64,000 nucleotides of DNA from Drosophila miranda. Its lineage: Eukaryota; Arthropoda; Insecta; Diptera; Drosophilidae. Positions 62,746-64,000 of the stretch are shown here, piece by piece; within the stretch, counting starts at the first letter, position 1, and each line of letters opens with the position of its first letter. The stretch lies in contig NC_046675.1 in the NCBI RefSeq assembly GCF_003369915.1, positions 28,582,001-28,646,000 on the forward strand, in the 5' to 3' direction. The translations under genes and the position numbers were made by a program. The notes beneath the pieces are model-generated. The model ran no database searches, was not told the DNA's origin, and saw only the letters and a program-made list of their open reading frames with translations.

Positions 62746-64000
62746 CTGTATAAATAATAAATTATAACCATATTAATCTTTCCATACGAAAAACTCTCGA
62801 GTTGTTTACACTTTTCTGATGCCCCGCCACTCAATAAAATTACGAATTTATTTATTTCGCATTTGGTTTCGTGCCTTTTGTTTAGATTCCGCGGAATTTT
62901 CGCAGACAGGCCCAACCCCGCCCTATTTTTCGGGGTATTTTGCGCCCTTTACCTTTTAATTTATTATGAAATGTGGGCCATTTAAATAAACATAAACAAA
63001 ATTTGCTGTCTAATATAAGAGCATTGAGTGGGGGAAATGCAGAAGCAGAAGAAATGTGAAAGGAAGCTAAGATCTTGGATACCCTTTTAAAAATCGATTG
63101 GAAAGATCTTTTCCGAATATACCGAGATACCGAAGGATCTATAAAGAAAACATGTTCTTAGACCGAGCAAATTAATATTTAAGGCACCCTAGGCCTAGAA
63201 ACAGATCGAAAGACCTGTCTTTATTGACTCTCCTGTTGATTCTCCTAATATATAAACTACATAATCGAAAACCCTTCCTTTTCTGCCCTGCCAACCCCCA
63301 ATCAGAGTTCATAGCACCCTCCTTTTCTTAGGGTAAAGCCGCTACACGTCTTTGGGGGCAAGTACTCGTGAAATGAAAACATCTGTACGAGTACGAGTAC
63401 GACTATGATAATTCCCCTCAGATCCGATACGTTGGTGGGATTTTTATGTGGCGAATCTTCTAATTAGCTAAAGAATTTTTGGGGCGGGGGCGGAAAGGTG
63501 GGCACATCTTGTGCGATAAATTCTTAATTGACAGCTACGGAAAAACATCACAGGAATATTTGTCTGTGAATGGATGGACTGAATGGAAAAATATTGGAGG
63601 GTTTATAAATAAATTAAATCTGCTTTAAATAGGCGGTAATCTATCAAGTACTTTTTTCTTTCGAAACAAATTTATTTGTTTAAAAGATTGAATCATCAAT
63701 GGCAACTATAGATTTTCCACTCTAATATTTGCTCTAAGATCATAAAGGGTTTCCATGTATTGAATAATTAGCTGGAAACTCGTTTTCTTCATCCATCCTC
63801 AAAGGGCATTAAAATACTGGGAATGTTTCTGTTTCATCGATTTCTAAGGCTATTAAATTACTATTAAAATACTGTAAACATGTTTTCTTCATTGATATTC
63901 AAGGCCCTCTGGAAATTTTCGTTCATTCCCCTCCCGCTTCTGTATTATTTCTCTCTGTTTATCGTAACCTTAACCCCATCTTCTGTACAAGTAAATCCCT
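62746..64000 (-). other. Intron or upstream region of the PP2A subunit gene
   Basis: 1255 bases to the right edge without a recognisable exon. The frame at 62800-62915 is open but lacks splice signals and family sequence. It contains gagtacgagtacgact repeats near 63387-63405. The missing 5' exons of the PP2A subunit are expected further right. Confidence 0.55.

Overview
This is nuclear DNA from a fruit fly (genus Drosophila). The evidence is the pair of GATA-factor genes (GATAe and serpent) lying side by side on the same strand, the many short 52-60 base introns, the CAG/CAA glutamine tracts in transcription factors, and a compact neighbour cluster of single-copy animal housekeeping genes. 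From memory, this gene set matches the 89A-B region of D. melanogaster (Muller element E), where pannier also lies nearby. Pannier is not in this window. The species cannot be read from the sequence; a non-melanogaster species, perhaps of the obscura group, is a guess. Layout: 1-6.7 kb is non-coding DNA downstream of GATAe. 7.1-9.7 kb (minus) holds the main coding exons of GATAe, with a probable 15-codon first coding exon at 13.3 kb. 13.4-24.5 kb is non-coding DNA between the two GATA genes, rich in GATA motifs and simple repeats; it contains one foldback element near 23.5 kb and one orphan ORF near 19.7 kb. 24.5-34.4 kb (minus) is serpent: seven coding exons per transcript, including two alternative exons that either include or omit the N-terminal zinc finger. 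34.4-45.2 kb is the large upstream region of serpent, with a dense GATA-site cluster at 42.9-44.9 kb. From 45.2 kb the character changes to a tightly packed housekeeping block: a diamine-acetyltransferase-like gene (+), TRAPPC10 (-), an SGSM3-like TBC/SH3/RUN protein (+), RNA polymerase II subunit Rpb7 (-), Surf6 (+), mitochondrial ClpX (+) and the 3' part of a PP2A B''-type regulatory subunit (-), which runs off the right edge. How the genes relate: serpent and GATAe are sequential endoderm/blood GATA factors in flies, and the GATA-site clusters upstream of both fit auto- and cross-regulation. The right-hand genes have unrelated cell-biological jobs but share promoters (TRAPPC10/SGSM3-like and Rpb7/Surf6 are head to head, 404 and 202 bases between ATGs) and overlap or nearly meet at their 3' ends. 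Every exon chain listed was checked for phase, and each complete gene sums to a multiple of three. I found no transposon ORF, tRNA, rRNA or CRISPR, and no clear sign of a wholly new biological system. The most unusual items are the degenerate N-finger of GATAe, the GATA-site clusters, the inverted repeats at 23.3-23.6 kb, the signal-peptide orphan ORF at 19.7 kb and two 57-base in-phase introns in TRAPPC10.
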